Assembly: GCF_905220365.1 (NCBI RefSeq)
Contig: NC_061141.1
Span: forward strand, 4,533,501 to 4,597,500
Source of the DNA: Vanessa cardui
Taxonomy: Eukaryota > Arthropoda > Insecta > Lepidoptera > Nymphalidae
Reading direction: 5' to 3'
DNA: 64,000 bases
Part shown: piece after piece, positions 12,494 to 25,700 of the stretch
How positions within the stretch are numbered: position 1 is the stretch's first letter
How the letters are laid out: each line of letters opens with the position of its first letter
Made by a program: the position numbers and the translations under genes
Notes under the pieces: model-generated
What the model was told of the DNA's origin: nothing
The model's database searches: none
Seen by the model: the letters and a program-made list of their open reading frames with translations, nothing else

Positions 12494-12799
12494 TAAATAA
12501 GTTATTATATTAAAAGCATACCAGTTCTAGGAAGTTTATTTCCTTACAATTAAAATCAATGCTATCTAGAACAATTAGTGCATGCATGTATCACTGTAGC
12601 AATGGGTATTAATTACACAAGCTATTAGTTTTACAGAAATGAATTTGCGGTTTTCATGAGTATAACACTCGGGACACTTCCATTTATATTATTTGTTATT
12701 CAGCCTTAGTATTATAATATATCAGAGGAATTAAAAAATAATAAGTTTCATAATCGTAACAATATTTTATATTGATGCTACTTCTGTCAGATTTTTTTT

Positions 12800-13090
12800 T
12801 GCTTGATGGTAGGACTTTGAGCAAGCCCGTCTGGGTAGGTACCACCCACTCATAAGTTATTCTACCGCCAAACAACAGTACTCAGTACGGGTATGTTCCG
12901 GTTTGAAAGGGTGAGTGAGCCAGTAACTATAGGCACAAGGGACATAACGCCTTAGTTCCCAAGGTTGGTGGCACATTGACGATGTAACGAATAGTTAATA
13001 TTTCTTACAGCGTCATTGTCTATGGGTAATGGTGACCACTTACCATCAGGTGGCCCATATGCTCGTCCGCCAACCTATACTATAAAAAAA
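12800..13090 (+). repeat. GGTGGTAGGGCTTTGTGC SINE-like element, near full length
   Basis: Runs from GATGGTAGGACTTTGAGC through AAGCCCGTCTGGGTAGGTAC and TTCTACCGCCAAACAAC to TCGTCCGCCAACCTATAC and a poly-A tract. The length near 290 bp and A-rich end suggest a retroposed SINE, although clear pol III boxes are not obvious. It is the most frequently preserved element here (also 31318, 47632, 50497, 55780, with fragments elsewhere). Confidence 0.75.
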
Positions 13091-13328
13091 ATATTATTTT
13101 GTATTACAAATTGTAATTCCAACCTAACAATATATCAAATTTAATAACTACACAAGCATGGGTTAATACTGTATAATGTGGACAAAGGTTTGATGAAGGA
13201 TTTCCGACAAAAAACCCCTAAAATTGGGTAACCCCCTAAGGGCGCTCCTCTTGATTCAACAGAGATTTCTTTCTGCCTGTTTTATTAATATATAAATTTA
13301 TTTCTTTCGACATCATTAATATCTTTAG

Positions 13329-13558
13329 TACTAGCGACCCGCCCCGGTTTCGCACGGGTGCAATACTGATACTAATAAAAATACTACAGAATTTGGTTAT
13401 TTACGACATCACATTACAATCTTTTAAAATGATCAGTGTTTCTCTACTATATTGTCCATGTTTTATATACAAAAACGTTCCTCTCGAATCACTATTCATT
13501 AAAAAAAACGCATCAAAATGCGTTACGTAGTTTTAAAGATTTAAGCGTTTATTATAGT
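13329..13558 (+). repeat. CTAGCGACCCG dispersed repeat, 3'-truncated
   Basis: Starts ACTAGCGACCCGCCCCGG and follows the family until TTTTAAAGATTTAAGCG, where it joins a tRNA-SINE 1 fragment on the opposite strand at about 13560. It is likely broken by that insertion or a later deletion. Confidence 0.7.
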
Positions 13559-13559
13559 A

Positions 13560-13602
13560 CATGAAACCGATGTACACACTACTCGACCACGGAGGTCGTT
13601 AT
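13560..13602 (-). repeat. tRNA-SINE 1 fragment (5' end)
   Basis: Reverse complement of the SINE head: GACCTCCGTGGTCGAGTAGT with A-box-like GTGGTCGAGTAG. Only about 43 bp remain, ending inside the head before the B box. Confidence 0.55.
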
Positions 13603-14368
13603 TTTATGTATATCTACGGAACCAATAGATTTAATTTAATTTCACGCTCTGCTATACCTTATCAGTTATATAATGATCTTTATGTATACATCCCAGTACG
13701 CGCGGAAGTGTCGTGAACGCGACATTGCAAACGAATTAATTTCGTAATCACGTTACAAATGGGTACATCGAATTTCCTAGGTTAATTATAAAGCTGATAA
13801 CATATACAACTTCATATGAGTTCAGATAAACTTGTGCCGTGATCTTGTGTGGACTGTATTTGAAGTGATATACTCACGACTCTTTAGGTATTGTTTTAAT
13901 TTCATTATTGGTTTATAATATTTGTGTTGTGCGAATTGTTTTATTGAACACGTTTTGTTTTCGTATAATCAAGTTCATTGACCTTTGCTATTAGAATATT
14001 TAAATATAATAAACAGTTGACTATTTCGTTTTTAAATTACGATGCATAAACTTTGTATAATATGTTTATACAGTTGGCTTTTATGCTAAAGTCAAACTTT
14101 GCAAACGTCTCGTCTATCTATATGTACTAACTGGCATAACTATAATAATAATAATAACAATCGGCTGTACGGTATAGATAAAGAGGTTATTGTTTGGCAG
14201 CACCATCTATCGGCGAAATACAAAAAAGTGGAAATGATAAAAACCCCCTACATATACATTTGTGGCAACTTCCATAGTGATCTGTCGAATGTGTCAAAGA
14301 TTATTAATAACATATGTAGTATATATATTACATGGTGATATGATATATACTCACTATATATTCTATCA

Positions 14369-14548
14369 AACAGCAATATTTAGTGTTTTTGTGTTCCGGT
14401 TTGAAGTAAGCCAGTGTAAATACAGGCTCAAGAGATATACAATTTTTGTTACCAAGGTTGGTGTAAGGTCTTATTATTATTTCTTAGTGTCGATGTCTAG
14501 TGTCGTTTCTAGTGGTAATTTGTTAGACCACCTATCTATATTATAAAT
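14369..14548 (+). repeat. Diverged GGTGGTAGGGCTTTGTGC SINE-like copy
   Basis: Shows TGTGTTCCGGTTTGAAGTAA, GCCAGTGTAAATACAGGC and CCAAGGTTGGTG, followed by a decayed tail. The 5' third is missing. Confidence 0.55.
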
Positions 14549-17175
14549 AATAGTCGCCCTCTATTCAATCAAAAAGTAAATAATTTTATTTGTGCTCCAT
14601 TTTAATCGTAAGTTTTTATTTTCTATTATATATTTTTTGTTTAAATAATGTTTAATTTATATTTTCAATAATATGCACGTTGGGACTACCTGTAAATATT
14701 AGAATTTTTAGTTTGATAATTTTGAAATGTAATTAATTTTTCATGTGATATTGTATTTACTGTTGCTTGTCCTATTAAAAATAAAATAAATATGGTATAA
14801 AAAAACAGATAAGCCGACATCCATTTTATACATTTGACAGGTTTAGTATTGGTAAAAAAAAAATGAATTAATAATAGATAATGTTAAATAAAACGATTGT
14901 ACAATTTGTGTAAATATGTATATTTTTTCAATAGTGTCTTATCAAAACGTTTCAGATTTCATTTGTTTTCTTTATCATTCGTGATAAGAAAATTAAAAAT
15001 GTATTTAGACATAATAAACAAGGTCCCATGTCATAAATTAAAACTGTAATTATTATTATCTAATCAATGTACTCATCATTCATCGATCGGATTAATTTAT
15101 AACAATGAATACGTTCGTTTCAATTATAAATTATAATATAATATTAAGTATCTACCCCTCTGGATGTTTTTTACCGCTCTCCAAAATTAATTGTTAGATA
15201 AAGCGTAACAATTAATAAATTGCTATCAAGAATCTCCTCCTGTACATCTACGGCAGGAGATCTCCAAAATAAGTCCACAAACAATCTTTAATGTGCTATC
15301 GTCCCAAAATCACGGAACCGTAAATCGCCATACTCTATTAATATATAAAATATTTTTTTTAAACATAGTTGTCTTTACCGTATAAGAAAGTATTATTGAA
15401 GTGTTTAAATGTTATTACGGCTGAATATGTTTACATCATTGATTGAACTGGGGGCTAAAAATGTAACCGACTTAAAAAAAAGAGTTGTCTATTTCCATGA
15501 CATTCGTTTTTCAAATTTTATTCAAAAAACATTTAAATGAACAATACGAAGTAATCTACGAAGGTCGCAATAATTTTGGTGACATTTTTTTTTTTAATTC
15601 ACGATTCGTGACTTTTCGCAAACTTTACAAGATCGTGATGTCTTATATTTTTCAAACATGTAGCAACCGAATTACGACATATTATATTGTATACGTAACT
15701 TCACTTCGAAACTTTATTTTCTAATTGCAATTTAATTATACAGATGCATCACTATGTTTACATATAAAATTATATTGTAAGTGTGTTCGCAAATCTTGTA
15801 AAAGGGTTTTAGAGTTTGTGCTGAATATATTTTTGTGGCTATTTACTTACTTTTACTTTTCAAATTGGTAGATGGTAAATAGAACAACTGATAATATAAG
15901 AATATATGATAAGTTGGTTGTATTTATACAGACCAACATAATATACAAAGCTTTACTAACAAGAAGTAACTTGATGGTTCTTACCGGACTGATAGATAGT
16001 GTTGTTATGCCATTCGGATATACACTCTATTCCAACAAAAAGAGGAGAAACGCTCAATAAACAATATTTGAAGGCAAATTTACATCATTGATCGAGAGCT
16101 AGATAAATCTGTGATATTCGAAAATGGCGTTTTTAACGAAGTTTAATTAGTGTGGATATAAGCAGTTACATTTAATAGTATTAACTAATCTTAATTCTTA
16201 CTTAGTAGTTCACGGTATAGCTTAGTTATTAGAGAATCACATGAAACATTTAATTGTATGGTTTGTTTATCTTTATTCCTATTTCCATTTAAGTATACTT
16301 TATATAGATATTTAATAGTATATTTGTCTAAATATTTAAATAAAATATTTATTTACGAAGTAAGGAAATTTTAAATATTTATCGACTTATTAACAATAGC
16401 TCTAACTAATTCGTTTGTTTATCGAGGAATGCTCGATATGTTTCGGAATTACTCGGCTCTTATCATTACGTCACTGACTTCGATCGACGATCCGGATTAT
16501 TATTAATAATATTTAAACACTCACGATTCATTGGTAACATTAAGTCTTCATTTGAAGGAAAGAGTAACAATTCAGACGTTTTTGTGTCAGGTCACACGGG
16601 TTCCTTGGTTAGGGAAATAACGAACATAGCGAGCTTCAAATATATCTGCGCCTATGTATGATATATTTACTTTGCGTTGTGTCTTAATCGAATAAATAGT
16701 AACGCACATATGCATAGCACGCACACATATTTGCCGGCTCTATAGTATATGTCTTTGTCGTCGAAATAAATAGCCGTCGTAACCAAAATACATTTCGATA
16801 ACAAAAGTAATTATATACTCTGGATATAGATCAAGACTATTTCGTTTATGAGCTATATAATTGTTAAAAATAAATCTAAGTTGAAATTTGAAAATCATTC
16901 GTTATCGCTAGTCGTAAACGGAGGCGTTATCACAGTTTCATGATTCACAATATTATTAAGAATTTTTATAGAACCGCGGTCGATGGCCGGAAGTCAACGA
17001 CCTTAGGTTTATTTAGGTATGGACTATACGCATACATATTACGTATGACCTAGTTTTTTTTTTCACATATTTCTTATAGTTTATCTGCCCGTAGATTTTA
17101 TGGTTTATTTTATTGTGATACTTTAATACATTTTTACGGTGTTCTATTTAAAAAAAAAAATTATCTCTTGCTTGA

Positions 17176-17310
17176 TGGTGAAGGAAATCATCGTGAGGAA
17201 ACCCCCACGTGGTGAGAGGTGAGAACTTAATGGAATAAGTTCCAAAATCTTCTCTTCAAAAGGAAGAAAAGGCCATTGCACAGCAGTGGAGCATTAACAA
17301 ACTGTTGCTT
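17176..17310 (+). repeat. tRNA-SINE 2 3' fragment
   Basis: GGTGAAGGAAATCATCGTGA followed by GGAAACCCCCACGT and the tail with AAGAAAAGGCCATTGCACAG. The tRNA-like head is absent. Confidence 0.55.
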
Positions 17311-17727
17311 TACTTTTTGTATAATTTTTATTGTTTTAAATAACATTATATCCGATATACTGGTGTTATGTAAACACTAATAGAAATGTATAATGTCAAA
17401 TATATAAGCCTGTGTTCGTCCATCGCTGCACATATGTAGATCCATCCTAAAGCACGCTATCTCCCACAACCATTTAACTTATTTTTATTTACTATTCCTT
17501 TATTTACTACAATCACCCCATACATAAAATGTTATATGTAAAGCCGTATACTTCAGAGTTACTTAATTTCGATTGTCATTATTTGTGTACGAGTTAGCGA
17601 GATTATCTTAATAGTATTTAGCTCATAAACATGCTCATAGTAACTACGTACTGCTTACTACTGATAGATACAACTTACTACTATTATGCTTAATGTCAGC
17701 TGTGTTGATTTTGTCGTGTTATAACCA

Positions 17728-17830
17728 ACTTTAAAAAAGGGGGAGGTTCTTAATTTGTCTCTATATCAAGTATGTTCGTGGATTATGTTTTTGTTTATGT
17801 AAGAAATTTTAATGATTATTTGTGCGTTCT
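17728..17830 (-). repeat. End fragment of the AAGTTGGTT element
   Basis: AACCAACTTTAAAAAAGGGG then GAGGTTCTTAATTTGTC is the reverse complement of the right end of the element at 9447-9895. Confidence 0.45.
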
Positions 17831-17872
17831 TGCTCTAATTTCGTCCTAAATCAATTTTGTATCTGGCAAATA

Positions 17873-18123
17873 TAAATAAATAAATAAATAAATAAATAAA
17901 TATGAGACAACATCACATACATTACTCTGATCTCAATGTAAGTAGCTGAAGCACTTGTGTTATGGAAATCAGAACTAACGACGGTACCACAAACACCCAG
18001 ACCCAAGACAACATAGAAAACTAATGGTAATCTACATCGACTCTGCCGGGAATCGAACCCGGGACCTCAGAGTGGCGTACCCATGAAAACCGGTGTACAC
18101 ACCACTCGACCATGGAGGTCGTC
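17873..18123 (-). repeat. tRNA-SINE 1, full length, with TTTA tail
   Basis: On the minus strand the head reads GACCTCCATGGTCGAGTGGT, and GGGTTCGATTCCCGGC is a perfect B box; the A box is TGGTCGAGTGG. The body continues through CATTAGTTTTCTATGTTGTC and ATTTCCATAACACAAGTGC to a tail of seven or more AAAT/ATTT units at 17873-17905. This is a tRNA-derived pol III retroposon; other copies are at 23203, 28147, 33172, 36579 and 38350. Confidence 0.85.
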
Positions 18124-18474
18124 AAATATAATTAACAAGTATTTAGAATACAGGAGAATATTTGCTGTCCGGTTCCGTTTTATATGTTATGTAATTTATC
18201 TTTGTGCTATGTATTGTATATGTATTCATATCATCGAACTTTACCATAAAAAAATCTTTCAAATTTTTAAACCACGCATTATTTTTGTAACCTTTATTTA
18301 TTTGCAAATGAATGTTTAGAAAACAAATGAAAGATGTGTATGTTCTTTGAAGAGGCTGACGCTTATGACGCCTAGTCTTTGGCAACGACCGTAATTTGGC
18401 TTTGGGAACGGTTAAAAGTACAAAACGTAGTTATCGGTATAATAAAGTTCGGTATCGATTTTGTTATGATTGAA

Positions 18475-18580
18475 CAAATGCTACCTAGAATGTCTTAGAC
18501 CCGACACGAGGTTCGAACCTAGGACCAAAATCTGCAGCTTGTTAAGCTAAACCAACAACGCAGTCGTTCTATAGAGATGC
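18475..18580 (-). repeat. tRNA-derived SINE of another family
   Basis: On the minus strand TTGGTTTAGCTTAACAAGC resembles an A box and TAGGTTCGAACCTCG contains a clean B box about 30 bases later. The head differs from tRNA-SINE 1 and 2. Only one copy is seen here. Confidence 0.5.
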
Positions 18581-19128
18581 GGAGTTCCCGGTTGAAAACT
18601 TCAGTGACTTTATTTTAAGCTATTGGATTTGTCTATTAAAACCGATGCTAGTTTATTAAATGTATTTAATTTGATGAATTTAGAATTCTTAGTGGCGTAG
18701 GGTGTTAAGGGAAAGTGTCATCGTAAGAAGTTTAGCATTTTAAGAATTTTAACATTTTAGTGTATGTATCAGATAAATACAAGTGTGTGCTTATCAAATA
18801 GAGTTATTCGACATAGAGTTGTTCGAGTATAAATAAGAAAAAACACAAGAGTATATTAAGCAAAGAAGTAGTCTGGTAATGTCCTTCTGCATTTTTTAGA
18901 GATTATTCCACTATGCACCAAAGCCGGTGGAGCGTCATACACCAATGATCTGCTTCGTTGTGGAATACGAATTGAAACACTATATAATGATTAGGGATAA
19001 TCGGTTTATTTTTAATTTGAAAAAAGAATCTCGTATTAGTCTCGTATTAATATATTTATATTTTATAATAATTTATTGTGTTACTAATGATTATGCAATT
19101 AATATAATGTCCGTTTTCTTTGTTTCAG

Positions 19129-19564
19129 TTACCGGCAGCAGCAAAGTACCTCACTGGGTATGGAGCGGCAGTCGACTTCAAAACTAATGATCTGATAATA
19201 TAGCGAAGATAAATGCGGGAGGCTGCGTCGCATATGATATTATGACGATAACTCTCGCATACACAATATAACAATTAAAACAAGCTGGAGTCATCAAAAA
19301 TTGTATTTTTGTTGCGAGCCGGTTTTGTTCATATTTCGCGTGTGATAACGATAACACGTCACGTTCTTAACTAAATCCGTTGCGTCTGTTTTCGTTAAAC
19401 GATAGCGAAAGATAAAGTTGCTTTCGTTTTAGTTTCATACGGTAAAGGATCACGTACGAACGACGACGTGCGCGCTTATCGGAGTACATCGCCGGAGTGA
19501 CTACAAGTGTAGTGTTTTTTTTTTTTAAATTTCAAATTTCGAATGTGCGATTTTGTTTATTAAA
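19129..19564 (+). promoter_or_regulatory. gol: Probable gol promoter and 5' untranslated region
   Basis: This stretch is less AT-rich than its surroundings, and 19380-19500 is notably rich in CpG, as expected around an insect transcription start. A pyrimidine tract followed by TTTCAGTT at 19123-19130 can be read either as a splice acceptor for a 5' UTR exon or as an arthropod TCAGT initiator; the sequence does not decide. Several upstream ATGs with short frames occur between 19150 and 19240, which favours a start site nearer 19400 for the main transcript. No TATA box is seen at a suitable distance. Confidence 0.45.
19543..19563 (+). other. Six-codon upstream ORF ending one base before the gol start codon
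   Basis: ATG at 19543 opens a frame encoding MCDFVY that stops with TAA at 19561-19563; the gol ATG follows at 19565. If the transcript includes this leader, ribosomes would end the uORF next to the main start, an arrangement that can tune initiation. It is shifted one base relative to the gol frame. Its translation is inferred only. Confidence 0.4.
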
Positions 19565-19768
19565 ATGCGCGTAGGAGATTTCTGGTCAAGACTGGCAACA
19601 CTCGGCTGGTTTGTCAGCATCGTGGGATGTCACACGCCGGGCAGTGAGCTCGAGTCTGTCAGATATGGACCGACTGACGACAGATTTGGAGGCGATATAT
19701 ACACAGTCGCTAAAATTAATATTACTTACGAGGACGAACATGGAGAGCTGTACACAGACACATCAGAG
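19565..19768 (+). CDS. gol: gol coding exon 1: signal peptide and N-terminus
   Basis: Residues 1-68. The ATG at 19565 has A at -3 and opens a peptide with a hydrophobic run (LATLGWFVSIVGC, 10-22), consistent with a cleavable signal sequence. The in-frame TTG upstream at 19553 is not a credible start. Residues 28-68 form the start of the luminal domain, with the sequon NIT at 52-54. The donor is CAGAG then GTGAGA at 19769, phase 0. This exon is isolated by a 24 kb intron, typical for a first coding exon. Confidence 0.9.
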
Positions 19769-22700
19769 GTGAGAATTAAAATATATTTTCGATATATTTA
19801 GCCTACTGTACAATTTGAAAGCAGCAAGTGTTGCTATAGCATAATTAGTTAGATCATTTACAATGCGGTAAATTATACAAATCTTAAATTATTTAATCTT
19901 ATTGAATTTATTTATGTGTATAAGAATGCATCTAGAATAAACAGTATATGCATTACGATGAAAATTATAATTTCATAATATTTAAATTAGTATCTTCATC
20001 TATAAAATTGAAACAAAAAAAATCGATTTTTTTTAAATTTGAAAGACAAGACAAAGTACAGTCAACGGCAACAAATTTGAATGAAAAAAAAATTCAATCA
20101 AACATTTGAATCAACGTTACATAATTATATAATCGTTGCACTAAAGGTCGGCCCTAAAGTTTTACTACGTAAGTGGTAGTATTTCTATCAAACAAGTTGC
20201 ATTTATAAAATTATCTATCGTCCGATCTAGTAATAATTACAAGTCATATAATTTATTAGTCAAACTTTGTCACAATATAAACAAAGTTTGTGTAATACAT
20301 AAGTCCATTGTTGAAAGAATGACTCAAGCTGTTACAAATCACTAATCAAATACATGTGAAATTCACTATATCTATATTAATATTAAAAATGTGAAAGTAA
20401 CTCTCTGTTTACCAATTACTCTTGAACGGTCAAATTACTGAAACGAATTTGATCAAATTTAGTTCGAACAAGCTTGTACCCCAAGGAACGGTTGTATGCG
20501 TAATATCTATTACGAACCTCAACCTTAATATAATTAAGTCTTTCGAAGGTCATTTATATTTAAAATAGTTATTTATTGATGTTACTATAAGGACGTAGTT
20601 TACAAAATGATCCGTTTTCGACCGGGAATATCAGTAATCAGTACGAATGTACATCCCTACTCTAATCCATCTGTATGTCACTTGTAGCGAACACTTTCAA
20701 ATGTATTAGTAAAAGTAAATAATTAAAAAAAAACTTCTAAGCGACACCAAATATACGAACAATACGTCTTTGAAGAATCGATAGAAATATAGATGTGACA
20801 TAGATTATATTAAAAACAGAGAAACTTTTCTGTCCAAAAAAATATACAGTACGATTCTGTCAAATTTCATTTCGGATCTCACTCGTGAAATGTTGTCAAT
20901 CGATTTATCGTGATACGCTATTTTGATACGTGTTAGATTATTATAGTCAATATCGCATTTTGAAATTTCACGCACGTGTTCTGCGGTGAGTTTCGAGTTT
21001 TCTATTACAGAATCGCTCAACAGATGACGTAAGACTTTATCTATATGTATAACGTATACTTTATCTACTTCTGTGTCTGTTTGCAAGAATAATATTTTGT
21101 CGGGGTGAAATGTATAAAGTTGGATTAGTGATTAAGATTCATCAATCCTTGCTTAGTAGGTACATTTATTAATAATACGACATTGTCTTCAAATTTCTGA
21201 TCCCTATTTTTTATGTCAGCTGCTTCCAAGTTAATGGAAATATTTTATTTACGTATTTCTTCTAAACAGTATTAATTCAAATTAATATTTATTCTATAAT
21301 CATGTCACTAACAAATTAGTCGTTTAAAGAGGTTTTTGTTTAAGGTTATTACATAACTTAGTGTATTGGATTAGAGACTCTTCAATTGAGGCGGGAAAAG
21401 GCATCTAAGTAGGTAGGCCCATGGTGAGGCCAGACTATTCAGACTTCCTGACTGTACTGGCTGTATTCACGTTTGAACGCCACCACTATTTACCATCAGA
21501 TGGCGTGGAGTCGTCCGCCTACCCGGAAAGTATTTAAAAAAAAAGTAAACATCCACATGGAATATCTTGGCCAATTAATAGAAAACCACATTGAATATAT
21601 AATACTGAAAAAGATAACAACCAGTTTCACGACCTTGATGAATGGGAAATTAGCCGAACTTATCATATACCACGTATGTAGGTTTTGAGTGTATATGGAG
21701 AATTAACAATTTAAAACACATATAAAGTCTTAGATAAAACGACAATGTACTTTATTTAAATATAATAATAAAAGGTCGTATGTGCGACTTCAATTACATT
21801 ACAATGTATTAAAGTCTAAAATTATCATTTTTTGGTAGGTTTAGTGGCGGTGGGGCTCTGTGCCGGTCTGTGTAGGTTCCTCTCATTAAACCCGGGAATC
21901 CCCCCTAGGTGTTGGATGCCCTGACATGGCAGGGCGTCAGGTCTTGGTAAATAACAATGGTAAACAAAAGGTGAGGTTACAATAAAATAAGCTAAAAATA
22001 ATTTACACATTGTTCTATATAAATAAGTGCTTAATTATTTATAATAATTGTTACATTTTTCTGGTCGTATTAAACTAAAATATTTATTAAAATACTTCGA
22101 ATATATATATAATTACTATTAATAGCACAATGTGTTATAACGCTAACAATTAACACATTTTTCTTTCTTTCAACTTTCTCTCGTTTCGTTCAAATTGTTA
22201 ATTGAAACATTGTTGTAACATAAGACAGACTGCTTCGGTTTTTAATTTTTTTTTTTTCTTTAATATACGAATATCAGAAATTAATAGCCAAAACAAATGT
22301 GATACATAAAAGTCCATTACAAATAATGTTATACTTATCTACAAATAGTATAAGTGGGAAAATATGTTTGTCTGTCTGTTAAGCTTTTACTGAAACGAAT
22401 TTGATGTTATTTAGTTTAAGCGGGAATCAAACCCAAGGAAAGACTAGATAGATCACTATTTTATACCTAACACTAGATGACAAGACAAACTACGGGCAAC
22501 AACTAGTAATAACAAATAACATGTTTATTTGTTAGTTACAGGAACTTGTATTGGTTTTTGACTTATGATTTTAGTTTACCAACCAAGCAACTGTTTTTAT
22601 TATTAAGATTCGATACAGGAAAACTTTTCTCTTAAGAGTTAATTAATAACAATATAATTGAAACGGACAGATAAGTGCTGAGTACTATGTGTGATTTCTA

Positions 22701-25700
22701 AATTAGTAAAACAGGTTTTGTAATAACATTTCTGGTATAGATATATATACATGATGATAATTATTATTATCTAACGTTAATTATGGTAAATTGGTGATTC
22801 AATAAAGCATACAAGGTTATACCTAATTCGAAATACTATGACCGGTTTTAATGTTATACCTTAACAAAATTTACGAAGAAAACAGTTTAAATCTACTTTG
22901 GAAACGTTTCAATATAATTACGTACTTGTTGTAGTTGCATTATTTACCAAGGGGTTAAGTAAATAAGGGGTAAGGTATCATATTTAACAGCGCCCAGTTT
23001 ATTTAACGAATCTTTTTTGCACATTGCATCTTTATTTACGAAGCGTTTTTGAGTGGAACGCTTTTAAATAATGTATCTTTTTATCAGTGAAAACATTTTT
23101 TAGATTTGAATCATTAGCTACATAGATATACAAACAAGCAAATTTTACGTCTTTATATTATTAGTATAAATTAAGAATAATTATTCTTAAGTATGAAAGT
23201 AATGACTACCTCCGTGGTCGAGTAGTGTTTACATCGGTTTTCATGGGTACGCCACTCCGAGGTCCCGGGTTAGATTCCCGGCCGAGTCGTTGTAGAAAAT
23301 TCATTAGTTTTCTATGTTGTCTTGGGTCTGTGTGTTTGTGGTAACGTCGTTACTTCTGAGTTTCCATAACACAAGTGCTTTAGCTACTTACATCGGGATC
23401 AGAGTAATGTATGTGATGTTGTCCAATATTTATTATTATAAAGTAATAAACAACAACTATAAATATATAAAATAAATATATATGTAAAGAATTTTGTTTA
23501 CCAAAATTTTCGATATCTCGTTTCGAAGTCAACGATCCTCTTGTGCGACTTTGGCGTTCTTCCAACCGCGTAAGCGAGCAACTATGGCAATCTTTAATAA
23601 CAATAAAACAACTTAAAACTACAAACTAACTGACAATTTCATATTATTTAATACCCCTCCCTCGTCAGATAATCCTGGCTGATTTTAAACAAAATCGCGC
23701 GTCGTGGCACTGTCAAACTGTCAGGCTAGAGGGATAAACAATTAAAAAGGTATTTTCAAAGAGGTTCTAATGTTTTACCACATAAAAACTTTTTAAACTA
23801 ATACTAACAATGATGTCCTACCAGCTGACTCTAGTACCTCACGGCGGCCATTCTCAAGTGAAACTAGATAATTGTGCGTGACCAAACACAAGTGCATTAT
23901 TCATAATCTCACTCCGATGAACTATAATGATGGCAAGGCGCAGATCTGCTTTAAGACGCAGGACTACGAGTAAAAACTCAAAGACGAGCCTTTTGCATAC
24001 ATTGCCAACTTTCTAATCAAATAAATATTTATTCGCTGACCCACAGAACGGAGGGCTTTGGAAACTACTACCTTATAAGCTAGACACCAGACTAATGAGG
24101 CAATTTTAAATCGGAATAGTAATACACTGAATACTAATAGAAGTAGCTATAGTACACATTCGGATGTTTGTAAATGATTAGTATATACAACAACCATATG
24201 TCTGTTAGTGATAGTTGATAGTGGTCATTTTAATTTGACAGTTTTATACGATATCATGGGAAGGCTCTCTTAATGTAAACAATAATTCGAAAAATTAAAA
24301 ATATTGCTAAGGGGCAGAATACTAAGTTCATTGTGTCAATGATTACACTACCTTTAATCATCAATTAAACCAATACTAAGTAAATAAAATAAGATGTCGA
24401 TTTAGCGTTAGTTAAATGAATGAAAAGGTGATAAGTGCCAGAAGTATCTGCAAAAAAATTCACATCTTATATATAAATAGCGTAAGCCGATTTTTGTCCC
24501 AGTGATTATAGGACGATAAGCTTGAAAATAACAAATCGATTATAGTCTTATTTCGAAGAGCTTCATCCAAAGATGTGTAGAAAAATAAAGAGGATTCTTG
24601 AATGCAGTTTATTAAATTGTTATAATTTAATAAATAATTAATTTTAGGACGGAAAAAAAAGCTTTTGGCCTCAGAGAGCGGCGCCATGGCTGTTAAAAAA
24701 AAACAAATGAAAATCGTGTCAACAGATGTCATCACTTTATAATTACATCAAATCAAAACAAAGCCTTATCATAGGTTTCGAAATTTATAAAAATCTGTTG
24801 AATGAACGTGAATATTCGCGTGCGATCCACTCTTTTAATAAGGATTAAACTTAATTGACCCACAATCCTTGACATTCAAGTTATTTTTTTCTTAAATCTC
24901 GTAAAACTTATTTTTGATTGATTGACAGTTTTATGAATGATAATTTAATAACCGGAATCCGGAATGTTAAATGATAAACATAATTAACTGGAGTTAGTTA
25001 TTTAGCTTTACAATATGAAATTGAGAACGAATTAATGATATTGTTATTGGTGTTTACTATAATCGTCTATAGTGAAGTAAGGTGGGCTCGCCTAGCAGGT
25101 TTCTCCTTCCGATTATACGTACTGCGCCTGTTCTCCACTTCAAGTTTATTGACCCCTGTATCAGAATCAAATCACTGGCTACATGAAACTTGGAGAGTTG
25201 TCCCAAACAGACAGAACTTCAAAATTGATTAATTTTGTCGATTGCTTAAACAAATTAGTTTATTTAAATATATGGATAGGTCGCACTACAATATGACTAA
25301 AACAAACGGCCCGACTTTGTTATCTTGGTAGTACGACACAACTTCGATGTAGCATCGGCAAAATTCGTAAAACCGATCACATCCGAATTAAGTACGCTAT
25401 GTACTTAATTCGGATGTGATCGTACCCAAATTATCAATATTTATTTCTTACTAGCTGTGCCCGCGGCCATGTACGCGTTTTAATTTAACAAAAGAAATAT
25501 ATTCTAGCCTAAGTTACTCCTTATTATATCAGTTATCTGCCAGTGAAAGTCCCGTCAAAATCAGACAGGCAGACAAAAATTGTAAAAAAAACATATGCCT
25601 TGAATAAAAAAGGGCTATCTTAATATTACAAACAGACACTCCAATTTTATTATATGTATAGATGTGAATATGATCTTTACGCAAACGTAATAACTTGTAA

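Larger units (their letters stand above)
1..19128. other. Upstream intergenic region, no gene recognised
   Basis: No protein with recognisable domains is encoded here; open frames are short and of AT-rich random composition. The supported content is repeat remnants listed separately. I see nothing specific in these longer gaps: 346-1130, 1321-1630, 4202-5890, 7200-9440, 11350-11970, 14560-17170 (apart from weak similarity of 15152-15290 to 2575-2710) and 18600-19128. Confidence 0.7.

Noticed and set aside
17873..17905. AAAT tandem array as a satellite or CRISPR-like repeat
   Set aside because: It is the tail of an adjacent reverse tRNA-SINE 1; there are no spacers or long repeat units.
20805..21086. 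93-codon minus-strand frame in intron 1
   Set aside because: It begins with TTG, has no recognisable domain or splice context, and its composition matches AT-rich intronic DNA. A homology search would be needed to revive it.
24460..24735. 91-codon minus-strand frame
   Set aside because: Its 3' part matches another segment of the window at about 2738-2785 (ATAATCACTGG..., CTTACGCTATT), so it is an unclassified repeat rather than a gene.
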